Shown here: piece by piece, positions 1 to 6,609 of the stretch | How positions within the stretch are numbered: the stretch's first letter is position 1 | How the letters are laid out: the number at the start of each line of letters is the position of its first letter | Position numbers and translations under genes: made by a program | Source: Lachnospiraceae bacterium | GTDB lineage: Bacteria > Bacillota > Clostridia > Lachnospirales > Lachnospiraceae | NCBI GenBank assembly: GCA_017615375.1 | Contig: JAGAAH010000150.1 | Location: 1 to 7,085, forward strand | Direction: 5' to 3' | DNA: 7,085 bases | Notes under the pieces: model-generated | Told to the model about the DNA's origin: nothing | Seen by the model: the letters and a program-made list of their open reading frames with translations, nothing else | Databases searched by the model: none

Positions 1-390
1 CATCTGTATGGCACGGGATTATGCGCAGCAATTCTTGCATTAAAGCGTGGACATAACAGAAAGATGGCAGAGATGGCAGAGGTTTGTGGAATGCTTCATG
101 ACCTTTTTACTTATGTCCATCCGGAAGAAGATGGTGAGAATCATGCGCCGGGATGCGCGAAATATGCCAAGAAATATGTACTTGATAAGCTTACACAGTT
201 TACGGATGAAGAAAAAGAAATGATGTATCAGGCAGTCTATAATCATAGCGATAAACATGTTAAGGGAAGCGTACTGGATGAGATTATAAAGGATGCGGAT
301 TGCGCGCATCATGCATTGCGTAATCCTATGGAAGACTATTTCTGGGATAGAGAACGCATACAGCAGGTAGTGCAGGAAATGATTAATTAG
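1..390 (+). CDS. HD-domain phosphohydrolase, 5'-truncated by the window edge
   Basis: The reading frame is open from base 1, so the gene begins upstream; 129 codons are visible. The internal ATG at 64 is not the real start, because family-like sequence (HLYGTGLCAAILAL) precedes it in frame. HD-superfamily features are present, numbered from the first visible codon: a leading His at 1, the His-Asp doublet at 33-34 (MLHDLF), His48, an NHSDK motif at 81-85, and a KDAD motif at 97-100 that should supply the last metal-binding Asp. Proteins of this superfamily are usually cytoplasmic metal-dependent phosphohydrolases acting on nucleotides or phosphate esters. The substrate here cannot be read from the sequence. 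The stop lies 11 bases before the VOC gene, so the two are probably co-transcribed. The fold is fairly certain; the specific role is unknown. Confidence 0.8.
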   Translation, partial: HLYGTGLCAAILALKRGHNRKMAEMAEVCGMLHDLFTYVHPEEDGENHAPGCAKYAKKYVLDKLTQFTDEEKEMMYQAVYNHSDKHVKGSVLDEIIKDADCAHHALRNPMEDYFWDRERIQQVVQEMIN

Positions 391-401
391 AAGGTGAGAA
401 A

Positions 402-776
402 ATGATTAAAGGAATACATCACATTTCATTGAAGTGCAATAAAGAAGAAGCTGATAGGGTTAAAGAGTTCTATGTGGACATTCTTGGATTAAAGCTTGTA
501 AGAACCTGGAAAGACGGAATGATGATTGACACGGGTAACGGTCTTATAGAGATCTTTACAACAGGCGGAGGTGTTAAGACTACGGGAGCAGTTTGCCACT
601 TTGCGCTTGAAACGGATAATGTTGATGAGATGGCAGACAAAGTTCGAGCTGCAGGATACGAGGTATTTAAAGGACCTGACGACAGAGTGATTCCTTCGAC
701 GCCTGAGTTCCCGCTTCGTATGGCATTTTGCCACGGACCTCTTGGTGAAGAGATAGAATTCTTTAAGGAGAGATAA
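402..776 (+). CDS. VOC (glyoxalase/bleomycin-resistance/dioxygenase) superfamily protein
   Basis: This 124-residue protein has the paired beta-alpha-beta-beta-beta layout of the vicinal oxygen chelate superfamily. The first module opens with GIHHISLK, continues with the FYVDILGLK helix-turn, and ends with LIEIF. The second opens with AVCHFALE and ends with EEIEFF. The four positions that normally bind a divalent metal are all acidic or His: His7, Glu50, His66 and Glu119. It could therefore be an active lyase, isomerase, epimerase or dioxygenase-type enzyme. The length is normal for a single-domain member. A Shine-Dalgarno-like AAGGTGAG sits just before the ATG at 402. The gene lies 11 bases after the HD gene and 6 bases before the bilin-reductase-like gene, which suggests a shared pathway. 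The exact reaction cannot be assigned; lactoylglutathione lyase would be over-annotation. Confidence 0.85.
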   Translation: MIKGIHHISLKCNKEEADRVKEFYVDILGLKLVRTWKDGMMIDTGNGLIEIFTTGGGVKTTGAVCHFALETDNVDEMADKVRAAGYEVFKGPDDRVIPSTPEFPLRMAFCHGPLGEEIEFFKER

Positions 777-782
777 AAGGGT

Positions 783-1454
783 ATGAAATTAAGCGAGATA
801 AGAAAACAGATGACAGCTATATTTCTTGCCGGAAAGGAATATGAGAAAGTTAAGGAAGATGGATATACGAACTTTTCATATCCTAAATTTCCAAAGCTTA
901 TGAAGTTTAATACAGAAAGATATAAGGTGCCGGGATTCGGAAACTTTATGACAATGCATACTAAGATGATTTTTGGGATGGAACTTCTGACGACATCTTT
1001 TATGCCCGGAGAAGGCGTATCCGTGCCGTATTGTCTTATAGATATAATGGTGGCGGGAAATAAGCGTACTGTGTTTATTGAATACTATGATTGTCGTGCA
1101 GAAAAAACTGAGATGGAGAGACTTATAGTAGTTGCGGATAGATTTGCTAATCTTGTAGAATACGTGGAAAGACCTAAGTGGTATGTTGGTGAAAGAACGC
1201 CATATTCTTTGATTAAACGCGGTGAAGCGGCTGATGACCTTAAGCTTCTTGATATGATTATCAATTCGGTAGAAGAGTATCGAAAAGAAGCGGATAATGC
1301 CGGAGTTGATGAAGCTAATATAGCCGGCCTTAAGAAGTTTAGAGAAAGAATGATTAATGAAGGCAATCCGTCGTCGTCGGTATTAGAGAAGGTTTTCGGT
1401 AAAGAAGGAGCTAAGAAATTCTTTACAACATGCGTAATGCCTATTGACGAGTGA
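783..1454 (+). CDS. Possible ferredoxin-dependent bilin reductase (HY2/PcyA)-like protein
   Basis: This 223-residue soluble protein has no signal peptide or membrane helix and would usually be called hypothetical. I see a colinear resemblance to cyanobacterial PcyA as recalled from memory. GMELLTTSFMP (65-75) matches GLDILHCVMFP. The next 12 residues align without a gap, placing Asp87 (VPYCLIDIM) on PcyA's catalytic Asp105. The C-terminal VLEKVFG (200-206) matches VLEKAFG close to the end of PcyA, and the overall length is similar. Bilin reductases take electrons from ferredoxin to reduce biliverdin-type linear tetrapyrroles; that activity is only an inference here. The residue opposite PcyA His88 is Thr70. 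There are no Cys clusters and no flavin-binding motif. The gene follows the VOC gene by 6 bases; AAGGAG at 765-770, inside the VOC 3' end, is its likely but slightly distant ribosome binding site. The gene call is certain, the family moderate to low. Confidence 0.45.
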   Translation: MKLSEIRKQMTAIFLAGKEYEKVKEDGYTNFSYPKFPKLMKFNTERYKVPGFGNFMTMHTKMIFGMELLTTSFMPGEGVSVPYCLIDIMVAGNKRTVFIEYYDCRAEKTEMERLIVVADRFANLVEYVERPKWYVGERTPYSLIKRGEAADDLKLLDMIINSVEEYRKEADNAGVDEANIAGLKKFRERMINEGNPSSSVLEKVFGKEGAKKFFTTCVMPIDE

Positions 1455-1509
1455 TATTTAATCTGCTATATTATCGATGTTGAATATTTAAGAAAGCGAG
1501 GTGCTGTTG

Positions 1510-1575
1510 ATGTTTGTTATGAATATGGAGATTGTAAATGAATATGTAATTGTGTCCTCGGTTATTAGATTTTAA
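1510..1575 (+). CDS. Possible 21-residue small protein
   Basis: A short ORF (MFVMNMEIVNEYV... ending VIRF) lies between the bilin-reductase-like gene and the terminator. A GAGGTG at 1498-1503 is placed like a Shine-Dalgarno sequence, six bases before the ATG at 1510. The peptide is rich in Val, Ile, Met and Phe, but is too short to classify. It stops 20 bases before the terminator stem, as the last ORF of a transcript would. With no homology test and such a short length, it may equally be untranslated 3' sequence. Confidence 0.2.
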   Translation: MFVMNMEIVNEYVIVSSVIRF

Positions 1576-1594
1576 TTGATTATAATGATTCTGT

Positions 1595-1625
1595 AGCCGT
1601 GGCTTATTAGTCACGGCTTCTTTAT
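1595..1625 (+). terminator. Rho-independent terminator of the HD-VOC-bilin-reductase-like cluster
   Basis: AGCCGTGGCT (1595-1604) pairs with AGTCACGGCT (1609-1618) to give a 10-bp stem containing one G-U pair and a four-base loop (TATT). A T-rich tail, TTCTTTAT, follows. It ends the plus-strand cluster. A second weak hairpin, TGCC/GGCA at 1625-1639 followed by ATTTTT, may act as a backup. Confidence 0.8.
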
Positions 1626-1708
1626 GCCCTTTTTCGGCAATTTTTCAATCGATGAAACTTAATTTCCCCGGATCGCAAGTAAGCAGAAGAACACTTAATT
1701 AATGAAAC

Positions 1709-1712
1709 GGAG
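1709..1712 (+). promoter_or_regulatory. Ribosome binding site that decides the rsgA start
   Basis: GGAG lies 7 bases before the ATG at 1720. The earlier in-frame ATG at 1702 has no well-placed Shine-Dalgarno sequence, and this GGAG would fall inside its coding region. The internal start is therefore preferred. I found no convincing sigma-A promoter between the upstream terminator and this site. Confidence 0.7.
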
Positions 1713-1719
1713 AACAAAA

Positions 1720-2688
1720 ATGAATAATAATGAATTAACAGTAGGCAGAGTATATGAATGCCAAAGGAATCTCTTCATTGTAAAAGTTAATGATAAAGAG
1801 GTTTCTGCAAAGCTTAAGGGCAGCTTTTATGATATGACGGAGGGAAGTTTTCCTATAGTTGGCGATTATGTGGAACTTATGTATAATCCTATTGGTGAAA
1901 GCATAATCCATAGCGTCTTGGAAAGAAAGAGCGTATTAAAGCGCCCGGATCAGGCAAAAACCGCAACCATGCAGTATATGGTCGCCAATGCGGATTATGC
2001 GTTTATAGTTACGGCGCTTAATGAAGATTATAGTTACAACAGAATAGCAAGATACGTAAGCGTGGCTATTGAAGGGAACACAACACCGGTTGTAATCTTA
2101 ACCAAGTCGGATTGCTGTAATAATGTGGGAAGGTTTGTAAGTGAAGTTGAAGGAATAGCCGATGGGATTAGAGTACATGCGATATCCGCACTTTACGGAA
2201 TAGGACTTGATGAAATCGAGGAATATTTTAAGCCTGGTGCGACAATATGCCTTCTTGGCTCGTCCGGTGCAGGAAAGTCGACTCTTATTAATGCGATGGC
2301 GGGGGAAGAGGTTATGAAGACCGGAGCGGTAAGAGAATCGGATTCAACGGGTAAGCATACGACCACACATAGACAGATAATAGATTTAAAGTGCGGGACT
2401 TCAATTATCGATACACCCGGTATGCGTGAAATCGGAATGGCTAATATAGAAGAAGGAATTGACAGTACTTTCGCGGATATTATTGAACTTGAAAAGCATT
2501 GTAAATTCAGCGACTATCAACATAAGACGGAACCGGGCTGCGCGGTTAAGGCAGCAATAGAACGCGGTGAATTAACACGTGAGCGCCTTGAATTATATAA
2601 GAGCCTAAGCATTGAGAACAAGAATAACAGCGGTAAGAAGAAAGAAATAGCGAAATTACAGAAGATGAGAAAGAAAACAATATATTAA
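1720..2688 (+). CDS. rsgA: Ribosome small-subunit-dependent GTPase A (RsgA)
   Basis: RsgA is a circularly permuted GTPase that binds the 30S subunit late in its maturation and is released on GTP hydrolysis. With the start at 1720 the protein has 322 residues, a normal family length. An OB-fold-like N-terminus covers about 5-75. The GTPase motifs follow in permuted order: TKSD (G4) at 128-131, ISA (G5) at 155-157, the P-loop GSSGAGKS (G1) at 180-187, the Thr-rich GKHTTTH switch (G2) at 211-217, and DTPG (G3) at 231-234. The C-terminal zinc knuckle normally has Cys-x5-Cys-x-His-x5-Cys. Here Cys261, His268 and Cys274 are kept, but position 266 is Tyr (codon TAT). A lysine-rich tail follows. The gene stands alone between two terminators. 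It may be a divergent second RsgA copy, since only one is visible here. Confidence 0.95.
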   Translation: MNNNELTVGRVYECQRNLFIVKVNDKEVSAKLKGSFYDMTEGSFPIVGDYVELMYNPIGESIIHSVLERKSVLKRPDQAKTATMQYMVANADYAFIVTALNEDYSYNRIARYVSVAIEGNTTPVVILTKSDCCNNVGRFVSEVEGIADGIRVHAISALYGIGLDEIEEYFKPGATICLLGSSGAGKSTLINAMAGEEVMKTGAVRESDSTGKHTTTHRQIIDLKCGTSIIDTPGMREIGMANIEEGIDSTFADIIELEKHCKFSDYQHKTEPGCAVKAAIERGELTRERLELYKSLSIENKNNSGKKKEIAKLQKMRKKTIY

Positions 2689-2709
2689 TTGGCAGGTAAA
2701 ACGCATAAA

Positions 2710-2740
2710 AATAAGGCAGCTTAAGTTAAGCTGCCTTATT
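2710..2740. terminator. Bidirectional terminator between rsgA and the chemoreceptor gene
   Basis: AATAAGGCAGCTTAA (2710-2724) is the exact reverse complement of 2726-2740 around one central G. In practice this is a GC-centred stem with a small loop and flanking A and T tracts, so each strand has a U-rich tail. It lies between the stop codons of the two convergent genes (2688 and 2750), and so probably serves both. Confidence 0.9.
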
Positions 2741-2749
2741 ATATTATAA

Positions 2750-4459
2750 TTAATCAACTTTGAATTTACCTACTGCATCGCCAAGTTCGTTGGATATTGC
2801 AGTAGCCTTTTCTGCTTCGGAATTGATACCGTTGATATTGACTGCTACACCCGAAGCACGGTTTGCTGCATCGGCAATAGCACGTGTTGAATCATCAACC
2901 GAGGTATTTACGAGTTCCGTTTGTTTTTTGATATTATTGATATTATTCTGTACATCAGTGCTCATCTTGGAGAATTTAGTCATTATATCATCAACATGTT
3001 GAGCGCTTTCCTGATACTTTTCACTTGTATCTACGAGGTTATCATAGGTCTGAAGTACATGCTTGTCGATAAAATCAATCATGTTCTGAGCTTCTTCAGC
3101 AAGATCACGAACAGCTTTGATAACATCGTTGGATACCTGCTGAATCTTACCTGCGGCTTCTGCTGAATCGGAAGCAAGATTGCCGATTTCTGTTGCAACA
3201 ACTGCGAATCCTCTACCGGAATCGCCTGCTCTTGCGGCTTCGATACTTGCGTTTAAAGCAAGTAAACTTGTCTGGTCGGTTATGTTAAGGATGTTCTCGG
3301 TGAGCACATCAATCTGGTTAACAGCTTCACTTCTTGTAATCTTATCCTGAATGGCTTTCTGCATTGACTTAACGCTTTCAATTGCTTCTGCCTGCGCTTT
3401 CTTTGCATCTGTTCCGGTCTTTTCTGCCTGTTCATGGATTTCATGTGCATAGTCGGAACCACCTTTTACTTCAGCAACTATATTGGTAAATACGGAGTTG
3501 ATGTCACCTACGAGATTATCTATGTTGGTCATCGCATCGTTGGTTTCGTTCATTGATGCGGAGAGTTCTTCTAATGCAGCACTTACCGTACTTGTATCGT
3601 CACCTGCGGATTTTAACTGGTTAAAGATTGTATTGGTGTTATTCTCAAGGCTTCCGACGCTGTTTTTTATCTTAACCATAATCTCTCGGATATAACCGAC
3701 GAGACCGTTTACGTTACCACCGATAACCTCGAATTCATCACCGCTTTGGATTTCGATTTTCCGGGTTAGGTCGCCGCCACCGCCCGCAAGTTCTTCGACT
3801 TTGTCGTTTAATACTCCGAATCCCTTGGCAAGTTTAGCTCTTACAATGACAAGAATTATTATACCTGCAATAAAGAATGCACCACAGATTAAGAGAATAA
3901 GTATAAGAACTTTACGTAATTGTTCTTTTACCCATTCATAGCTTATGTCTACACAAGTAAGTCCAACGATTTCCGAGCCATTATATATCGGGGCATAAGC
4001 TGTATAATGTGTTCCCCAGTCATCGGTATAAGGTTCTTTGTCGACGCCTGCGGTTCCCTTTAAAGCAGCTTTGATAGTATCGTCATAAGACTCAAAGTCG
4101 TCGCCCATTTCAGCAGGGTCATCAGCCGTATCGACCATGTATATGACTGTTGAGCCTGTGTCGTTGACTGTATATACATATTCGATATTGGCATTATCTC
4201 TAAATAGGCATAACCTATCAAATGTATCTTTATATGCGGCACTCGTGTTATCTCCGACGGTAATTGTGGCATATTTAGCCCCGTCAATGGAAGCGGCCGC
4301 ACATTTTGCCATGTCTATTGCATTGTCCTTCATCTGCGATACAAGCAGGTTTTTAGAACGTGCGTAAAACAGTGAGGCCATGCATAAATCGGAAATAAGC
4401 AACAGTAACGAAATGAATATAAATATCTTGGTTGACATTGAAATCTTTCTGACTTTCAT
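2750..4459 (-). CDS. Methyl-accepting chemotaxis protein with extracytoplasmic Cache-like sensor
   Basis: This 569-residue transmembrane chemoreceptor passes ligand signals to CheW and the CheA kinase. A first membrane helix covers about residues 11-33. The outside sensor (about 34-183) is Cache-like, with YVYTVND, a [14 protein letters not shown] segment and the closing GLTCVDIS. A second membrane helix lies at about 184-207. A HAMP linker (about 208-262) contains the Gly-rich AGGGGDLT. The cytoplasmic coiled-coil hairpin (about 265-560) has its conserved tip at [19 protein letters not shown] (394-412), followed by [11 protein letters not shown]. The C-terminus ends at KFKVD with no CheR-docking pentapeptide, as is common in Firmicutes. 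GGAGGG at 4474-4469 is an excellent ribosome binding site 9 bases before the ATG. The ligand is unknown; Cache domains often bind amino acids or small organic acids. It lies 85 bases downstream of the protease gene on the same strand. Confidence 0.95.
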   Translation of the reverse strand: MKVRKISMSTKIFIFISLLLLISDLCMASLFYARSKNLLVSQMKDNAIDMAKCAAASIDGAKYATITVGDNTSAAYKDTFDRLCLFRDNANIEYVYTVNDTGSTVIYMVDTADDPAEMGDDFESYDDTIKAALKGTAGVDKEPYTDDWGTHYTAYAPIYNGSEIVGLTCVDISYEWVKEQLRKVLILILLICGAFFIAGIIILVIVRAKLAKGFGVLNDKVEELAGGGGDLTRKIEIQSGDEFEVIGGNVNGLVGYIREIMVKIKNSVGSLENNTNTIFNQLKSAGDDTSTVSAALEELSASMNETNDAMTNIDNLVGDINSVFTNIVAEVKGGSDYAHEIHEQAEKTGTDAKKAQAEAIESVKSMQKAIQDKITRSEAVNQIDVLTENILNITDQTSLLALNASIEAARAGDSGRGFAVVATEIGNLASDSAEAAGKIQQVSNDVIKAVRDLAEEAQNMIDFIDKHVLQTYDNLVDTSEKYQESAQHVDDIMTKFSKMSTDVQNNINNIKKQTELVNTSVDDSTRAIADAANRASGVAVNINGINSEAEKATAISNELGDAVGKFKVD

Positions 4460-4484
4460 CTTAGCTGTCCCTCCGTTGTATTAA

Positions 4485-4512
4485 GGTATAAAAACCGCAA
4501 TGCTTATTTAAA
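4485..4512 (-). promoter_or_regulatory. Weak candidate promoter for the chemoreceptor gene
   Basis: Reading the minus strand, TTTAAA (4512-4507) and TATACC (4490-4485) are separated by 16 bases, each matching four of six sigma-A consensus positions. The region is AT-rich, so this could arise by chance. No flagellar sigma-D-type element was recognised. Read-through from the protease gene is an alternative, since I see no GC-rich terminator in the 85-base gap. Confidence 0.25.
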
Positions 4513-4544
4513 GATATCATTAAATTATGATTAATATATGTTTA

Positions 4545-6461
4545 TTACTTCGCCGTTATTTTCTTTGCCCATGAAAACGCGCTTAAGAGCTTTCCTTTGG
4601 TTGCACGTACTTTATAGGTATATGTTGTTCCCGATCTTACGGTGGAGTCTACGTATGTACCGGTTGTCGTGCTTCCAATCCATTTATAGCTTTTACCTTC
4701 GAGTCTGTATACCGAATATGCGGTAGCAGAAGCGGTTTTCTTTATGTTAATCTTAATCTTTCCGCTCTGGGAGTTATCAAGACTGTTAATGCATGTTGAC
4801 TGAATTGTTGCAGTAACGGTTTTTTCAGGACAAGAGCTTTCCGAAGAACCGGATACCGCTATTACCATATATGAATATTTCTTTCCGAGTGTGAGCTTGC
4901 TGTCTTCATATTTCAGTGTTTTTGAAGAAACGGATTTAATAAGGGTATAGCCTTTTTCACTATCGGCTTTTCTGTATATATCATAGGTTTTCGCATTTTT
5001 AATTTCTTTCCAGGAGAGTGTTGCTGCAGCTTCGTTATTATTGGTAACTGTTAAAGTGGTTTGTCCAAGATTTGCAGAATCACGAGGAATTACTCTTCTG
5101 TTATGTCCCTTTTTGGAAAGAACTTTGAGACATGCACTTGCAGGCTTACTTGAATAGTTTGCAAGATCATACCAGGAGTTCCCTTTTTTGATAAAAGTTT
5201 CGCCCGTTTTGGCACTTGCTATTCCGCGACCACCGGTTTCTCTGTCGCTTTCATATGCAGCATCGGTATAATAGCCGATTGAGTCTTTGAAAGTGACTGT
5301 TACAAGAACCGTCTCACCTGCGTTGACATTAATGCCTTTGTTAAGTGTAAGCATCTGATATCCCGCATAGGATACATCAAATTTTTGTGTATGAACGGCT
5401 TTGGCCGAACCTATTGATTTCGGTGTATTTACGTTTTTGTAGATATTAATCGTTGTAGTGGTTGCCTGTGAAGGCTTAATTGAGATACCGGTTATGGTTT
5501 CATTTTCGGTTGGTTTAAAAGTCATTGCAACCGATGATACGCCTTCCGCCAAAGTTATGCCGGCACCACCATCATATTGATGTAATGTGTCATATATGGA
5601 TGTTGGACATACTTCAAAGGTAAACCAAGGATTCAAAGTATCGTTTAATTCGGCATCGTAATAAGATACATAGCAATATCCTTTATCTCCGATGTTTTTA
5701 CCCCAACTGTTCTTGACAATCCAAGCACCGTCTCCCGGAGGAGTAGTAAGGAAATTGTCCTTACTGTAGTTATCATCCCAACCTATAATTGATACATAGT
5801 GGAAACCGCTGCCATTCGAAGTGTTCGATGCATATATGGCCCCCGAGGATCTGTTAAATACCTTGTTATTGTTGATACAGCAAGGATAAAGGCTTATGCA
5901 TACTGCACCATATTTCATAACAGCGTTTTTTACAGCTGCAGGATCGTCATATGGAAGATATATGCAGCTTGTGCATTTAAGGATGCAATCACGAGCAGAA
6001 TCTGCGGAAAGTGTTCCCTTAATACCGGAATAAGGGTAAGACTTATCAAGCGCCGGACCAAAGCCCTTCATAAGAGTGGCAATCGGACCGGGAGCGGTGT
6101 GCTCGTCGTACCATTTTTTATCTTCACAGTATTCCGGACATTCTTTGTCAATTGCGCTATTTCCTGCATTACCATAATGCGTGGTAAAATATGCAAGGTG
6201 ACGTTCCGATAGATTGAATTCGCCATAGCCTTTCATTAAAGCATTGCTTTCGAGTGTGGAACATAATGCAAAGGCATAGCAAGTTCCCATTTGGCCCTGA
6301 TTCTTGACGGAGGATACCAAGCCGTAAGAACGTAAATCGTATTTAGCCGGAATGCTTCCTTTTGAGTTTTCCGTTGAACGAGCTACGGAAGGAATCGGCA
6401 TAAAAAGGCCTAAGATAATCGCCGTAATCAGCATGTAACATATTAGTTTTTTCTTAATCAT
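4545..6461 (-). CDS. Secreted papain-like (C1A) cysteine protease with lectin-like and two Fn3-like domains
   Basis: This 638-residue exported endopeptidase has a signal peptide at about 1-27 (Lys-rich start, hydrophobic core, PSVA before the cut). The peptidase starts almost at once (IPAKYDLR, about 37-44), with no inhibitory propeptide. Papain-type residues are Gln55 and Cys61 in NQGQMGTCYAFA, His221 in GFHYVSIIGWDD and Asn251 in IVKNSWG. A lectin-like domain (about 286-446) of the type often attached to bacterial C1A proteases follows, then two fibronectin type III-like modules (about 464-553 and 556-638). No LPXTG motif or C-terminal membrane anchor is present, so it is probably secreted or loosely surface-bound. 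The peptidase domain has eleven Cys besides the catalytic one. The start was placed at the ATG at 6461, because the TTG at 6467 is only three bases from the Shine-Dalgarno sequence. The substrate is unknown. Confidence 0.92.
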   Translation of the reverse strand: MIKKKLICYMLITAIILGLFMPIPSVARSTENSKGSIPAKYDLRSYGLVSSVKNQGQMGTCYAFALCSTLESNALMKGYGEFNLSERHLAYFTTHYGNAGNSAIDKECPEYCEDKKWYDEHTAPGPIATLMKGFGPALDKSYPYSGIKGTLSADSARDCILKCTSCIYLPYDDPAAVKNAVMKYGAVCISLYPCCINNNKVFNRSSGAIYASNTSNGSGFHYVSIIGWDDNYSKDNFLTTPPGDGAWIVKNSWGKNIGDKGYCYVSYYDAELNDTLNPWFTFEVCPTSIYDTLHQYDGGAGITLAEGVSSVAMTFKPTENETITGISIKPSQATTTTINIYKNVNTPKSIGSAKAVHTQKFDVSYAGYQMLTLNKGINVNAGETVLVTVTFKDSIGYYTDAAYESDRETGGRGIASAKTGETFIKKGNSWYDLANYSSKPASACLKVLSKKGHNRRVIPRDSANLGQTTLTVTNNNEAAATLSWKEIKNAKTYDIYRKADSEKGYTLIKSVSSKTLKYEDSKLTLGKKYSYMVIAVSGSSESSCPEKTVTATIQSTCINSLDNSQSGKIKINIKKTASATAYSVYRLEGKSYKWIGSTTTGTYVDSTVRSGTTYTYKVRATKGKLLSAFSWAKKITAK

Positions 6462-6470
6462 GTCCAAAGT

Positions 6471-6477
6471 CTCCTTT
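6471..6477 (-). promoter_or_regulatory. Ribosome binding site that decides the protease start
   Basis: On the minus strand this reads AAAGGAG and sits 9 bases before the ATG at 6461. The in-frame TTG at 6467 would leave only 3 bases of spacing, so the ATG is chosen and the protein loses two residues from the longest ORF. Confidence 0.75.
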
Positions 6478-6502
6478 GATTCTTAATGTTGAATCTGAGG
6501 TT

Positions 6503-6531
6503 ATTATATCTTAAGGATAATAAAAGCGCAA
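6503..6531 (-). promoter_or_regulatory. Candidate sigma-A promoter for the protease gene
   Basis: On the minus strand, TTGCGC (6531-6526) and a consensus TATAAT (6508-6503) are exactly 17 bases apart. Transcription would start near 6496, giving a leader of about 35 bases before the ATG. The -10 box is perfect, while the -35 box matches only its first three bases. Confidence 0.55.
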
Positions 6532-6543
6532 ATCACGAGATTT
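6530..6543. repeat. Short inverted repeat between the divergent promoters
   Basis: AAATC (6530-6534) and GATTT (6539-6543) form a 5-bp dyad around ACGA. The repeat overlaps the -35 region of the protease promoter and ends three bases before the -35 of the opposite promoter, where an operator for a dimeric regulator could sit. It is short and AT-rich, so chance is a real alternative. Confidence 0.25.
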
Positions 6544-6545
6544 AA

Positions 6546-6575
6546 TATACAAAATGTTTTTTAATGGTGTATAAT
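6546..6575 (+). promoter_or_regulatory. Candidate sigma-A promoter for the DUF4236 gene
   Basis: TATACA (6546-6551) and a perfect TATAAT (6570-6575) are 18 bases apart. The predicted transcript would begin near 6582, leaving a leader of roughly 28 bases that contains the GGAGG ribosome binding site. It points away from the protease promoter. Confidence 0.5.
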
Positions 6576-6595
6576 TAATTTATGTTAACCTTTAT

Positions 6596-6600
6596 GGAGG
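6596..6600 (+). promoter_or_regulatory. Ribosome binding site that decides the DUF4236 gene start
   Basis: GGAGG lies 9 bases before the ATG at 6610 but only 3 before the ATG at 6604. The later start also gives the MGLNFRKS beginning expected of the family. Confidence 0.75.
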
Positions 6601-6609
6601 AAAATGATC

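Noticed and set aside
62..79. Tandem 9-base repeat AGATGGCAG x2
   Set aside because: It sits in frame inside the HD-domain gene and simply encodes a repeated Met-Ala-Glu in a helix. Two copies do not make an array.
40..312. Minus-strand 90-codon ORF over the HD-domain gene
   Set aside because: It is antisense to a clear HD-domain coding frame, has a low-complexity hydrophobic translation, and shows no supporting start signal.
1581..1586. Perfect TATAAT before rsgA as a promoter
   Set aside because: It lies just upstream of the terminator stem (1595-1618), so a transcript from it would be terminated at once, and no -35 box is found at 16-18 bases. It is probably chance in AT-rich sequence.
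1702..1719. Upstream ATG as the rsgA start (MKRRTK extension)
   Set aside because: It has no properly spaced Shine-Dalgarno sequence. The good GGAG at 1709-1712 serves the ATG at 1720, and the extension matches nothing typical of RsgA.
4515..4535. AT-rich inverted repeat ATCAT/ATGAT between the protease and chemoreceptor genes as a terminator
   Set aside because: The stem is five A-T-rich pairs with no GC core and no following U tract on the minus strand, so it is unlikely to terminate transcription.
5799..6212. A 137-codon plus-strand ORF inside the protease gene
   Set aside because: It lies opposite the conserved catalytic domain of the C1A protease, has no ribosome binding site or family resemblance, and is an antisense shadow.
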